A stretch of DNA of 64,000 nt from Scleroderma bovista (Eukaryota > Basidiomycota > Agaricomycetes > Boletales > Sclerodermataceae), in the NCBI GenBank assembly GCA_037178675.1, contig JAYMGJ010000178.1, positions 1 through 64,000 on the forward strand, in the 5' to 3' direction. A model generated the notes under the pieces. That model worked only from the letters and a program-made list of their open reading frames with translations. It had not been told where the DNA came from and made no database searches. The position numbers and the translations under genes are program-made. Of the stretch, positions 63,557 through 64,000 are shown one piece after another; within the stretch, counting starts at the first letter, position 1, and each line of letters begins with the position of its first letter.

Positions 63557-64000
63557 TCACTGCAGTCGGAGAAACATCACCCTAGACTGTTGCAAAGCTG
63601 AAATTTCTGCTTCCAAAGTTCTTCGCTGAATGGACGGATGATCAGGCACACAACCGGAACACATTAAGGGTGGAGCTAACCTTCTCATCATTAGCTAGTT
63701 GAACTGCAGCTGGGACACTTTCTTCATAGTCTGGTTGAGATGTGATCTTCAAAAGCTTCTCAAGATTAAGGTTGACAGCTATGAGCTTTTTATCACATTT
63801 TGCTACCTCGGCTTCTAAATCGACAAGCCCCTGTAGGACCATGAGCTATAAGCTATTTCCACAGGATCTGAAAACCTACCTGGACAAGCAGGTATACAAC
63901 CACTGTTGGGGATAGTGTAGCTGAACCACATCCAGCTGGTAGATGTGACTGGTCTTGTACCGTCGCCACCTTGGTACAACCTTTAATTAGAGATGCCATG
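63557..64000 (-). CDS. VAS1: Valyl-tRNA synthetase, C-terminal part (runs off window)
   Basis: Exons (minus) 64000-63880 (open at the window edge), 63830-63681 and 63625-63557, phase 0. The translated end is LPAGCGSATLSPTVVVYLLV, then GLVDLEAEVAKCDKKLIAVN, LEKLLKITSQPDYEESVPAA, VQLANDEK and RRTLEAEISALQQSRVMFLR. This is the C-terminal coiled-coil arm of class I valyl-tRNA synthetase, which binds the tRNA; the catalytic part lies beyond 64000. The stop at 63557 is about 430 bp from the outer transposon. Intact as far as seen. Confidence 0.9.

Noticed and set aside
1..64000. tRNA, rRNA and riboswitch genes
   Set aside because: I looked for cloverleaf and A/B-box patterns and conserved rRNA segments and saw none; the iMet-like sequence at 1209 is a primer site, not a tRNA gene.

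Overview
The window looks like a mushroom-forming basidiomycete (Agaricomycetes). The genes are cut by many introns of about 45-60 bp with GT..AG ends. The protein families are typical of that group: Plavaka transposases, DUF6698 and DUF6532 proteins, HET-domain proteins, fungal SLATT, F-box/LRR-like proteins, small-oligopeptide transporters and GH16 glucanases. Exon models below were worked out by hand from splice sites and reading phase. Family names come from recognised motifs, not from a search.

Layout. (1) 1-14,085 is nested Ty1/copia DNA: an intact 5.9-kb element on + (921-6863), a second copy on - with a nonsense codon and eroded LTRs (7237-12696), and an older copia whose RNase H is split into two halves (about 6940-7150 and 13560-13836) with a probable 3' LTR. 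(2) 14,380-18,062 holds two divergent host genes, a 14-exon GH16 glucanase (-) and a two-TM SLATT protein (+). (3) 18,600-22,330 has an SMC2-like scrap, an intact HET-domain gene (-) and a broken CAP10/GT90 remnant. (4) 22,591-28,165 is a DIRS-order, Ngaro-type retrotransposon (-) with identical split direct repeats, spliced Gag, RT-RNase H and tyrosine recombinase. It sits in the last exon of a C2H2-kinase gene (28,166-30,215). (5) 31,350-34,129 is a graveyard: a BUD32 pseudogene and a truncated HET gene fused to a second kinase copy. (6) 35,160-40,134 holds an intact oligopeptide transporter and a small 138-aa protein. (7) 41,340-46,200 holds a multi-exon Plavaka-type gene next to a chitin-synthase fragment. 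(8) 46,600-49,340 is GTC-rich repetitive DNA with no convincing gene. (9) 50,093-53,283 holds an LRR/F-box-like gene and a DUF6698 gene with one in-frame stop. (10) 54,424-63,128 is a transposon inside a transposon: outer 57-bp inverted repeats enclose inner 43-bp inverted repeats, each pair flanked by TA. The inner unit carries an intact spliced 969-aa Plavaka transposase and a DUF6532 gene. The whole block splits an unrecognised host gene whose frame resumes across the target TA. (11) 63,557-64,000 is the C-terminus of valyl-tRNA synthetase, running off the window.

The window is thus an accessory, transposon-rich region with a few stable host genes (GH16, OPT transporter, VAS1) and a cluster of possible self/non-self genes (SLATT, HET, HET-kinase chimera, kinase) that has been duplicated, fused and interrupted. 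The strongest leads are the nested Plavaka insertion, the young Ngaro element, copia priming by an internal site of initiator tRNA-Met, and the SLATT/HET/kinase cluster.
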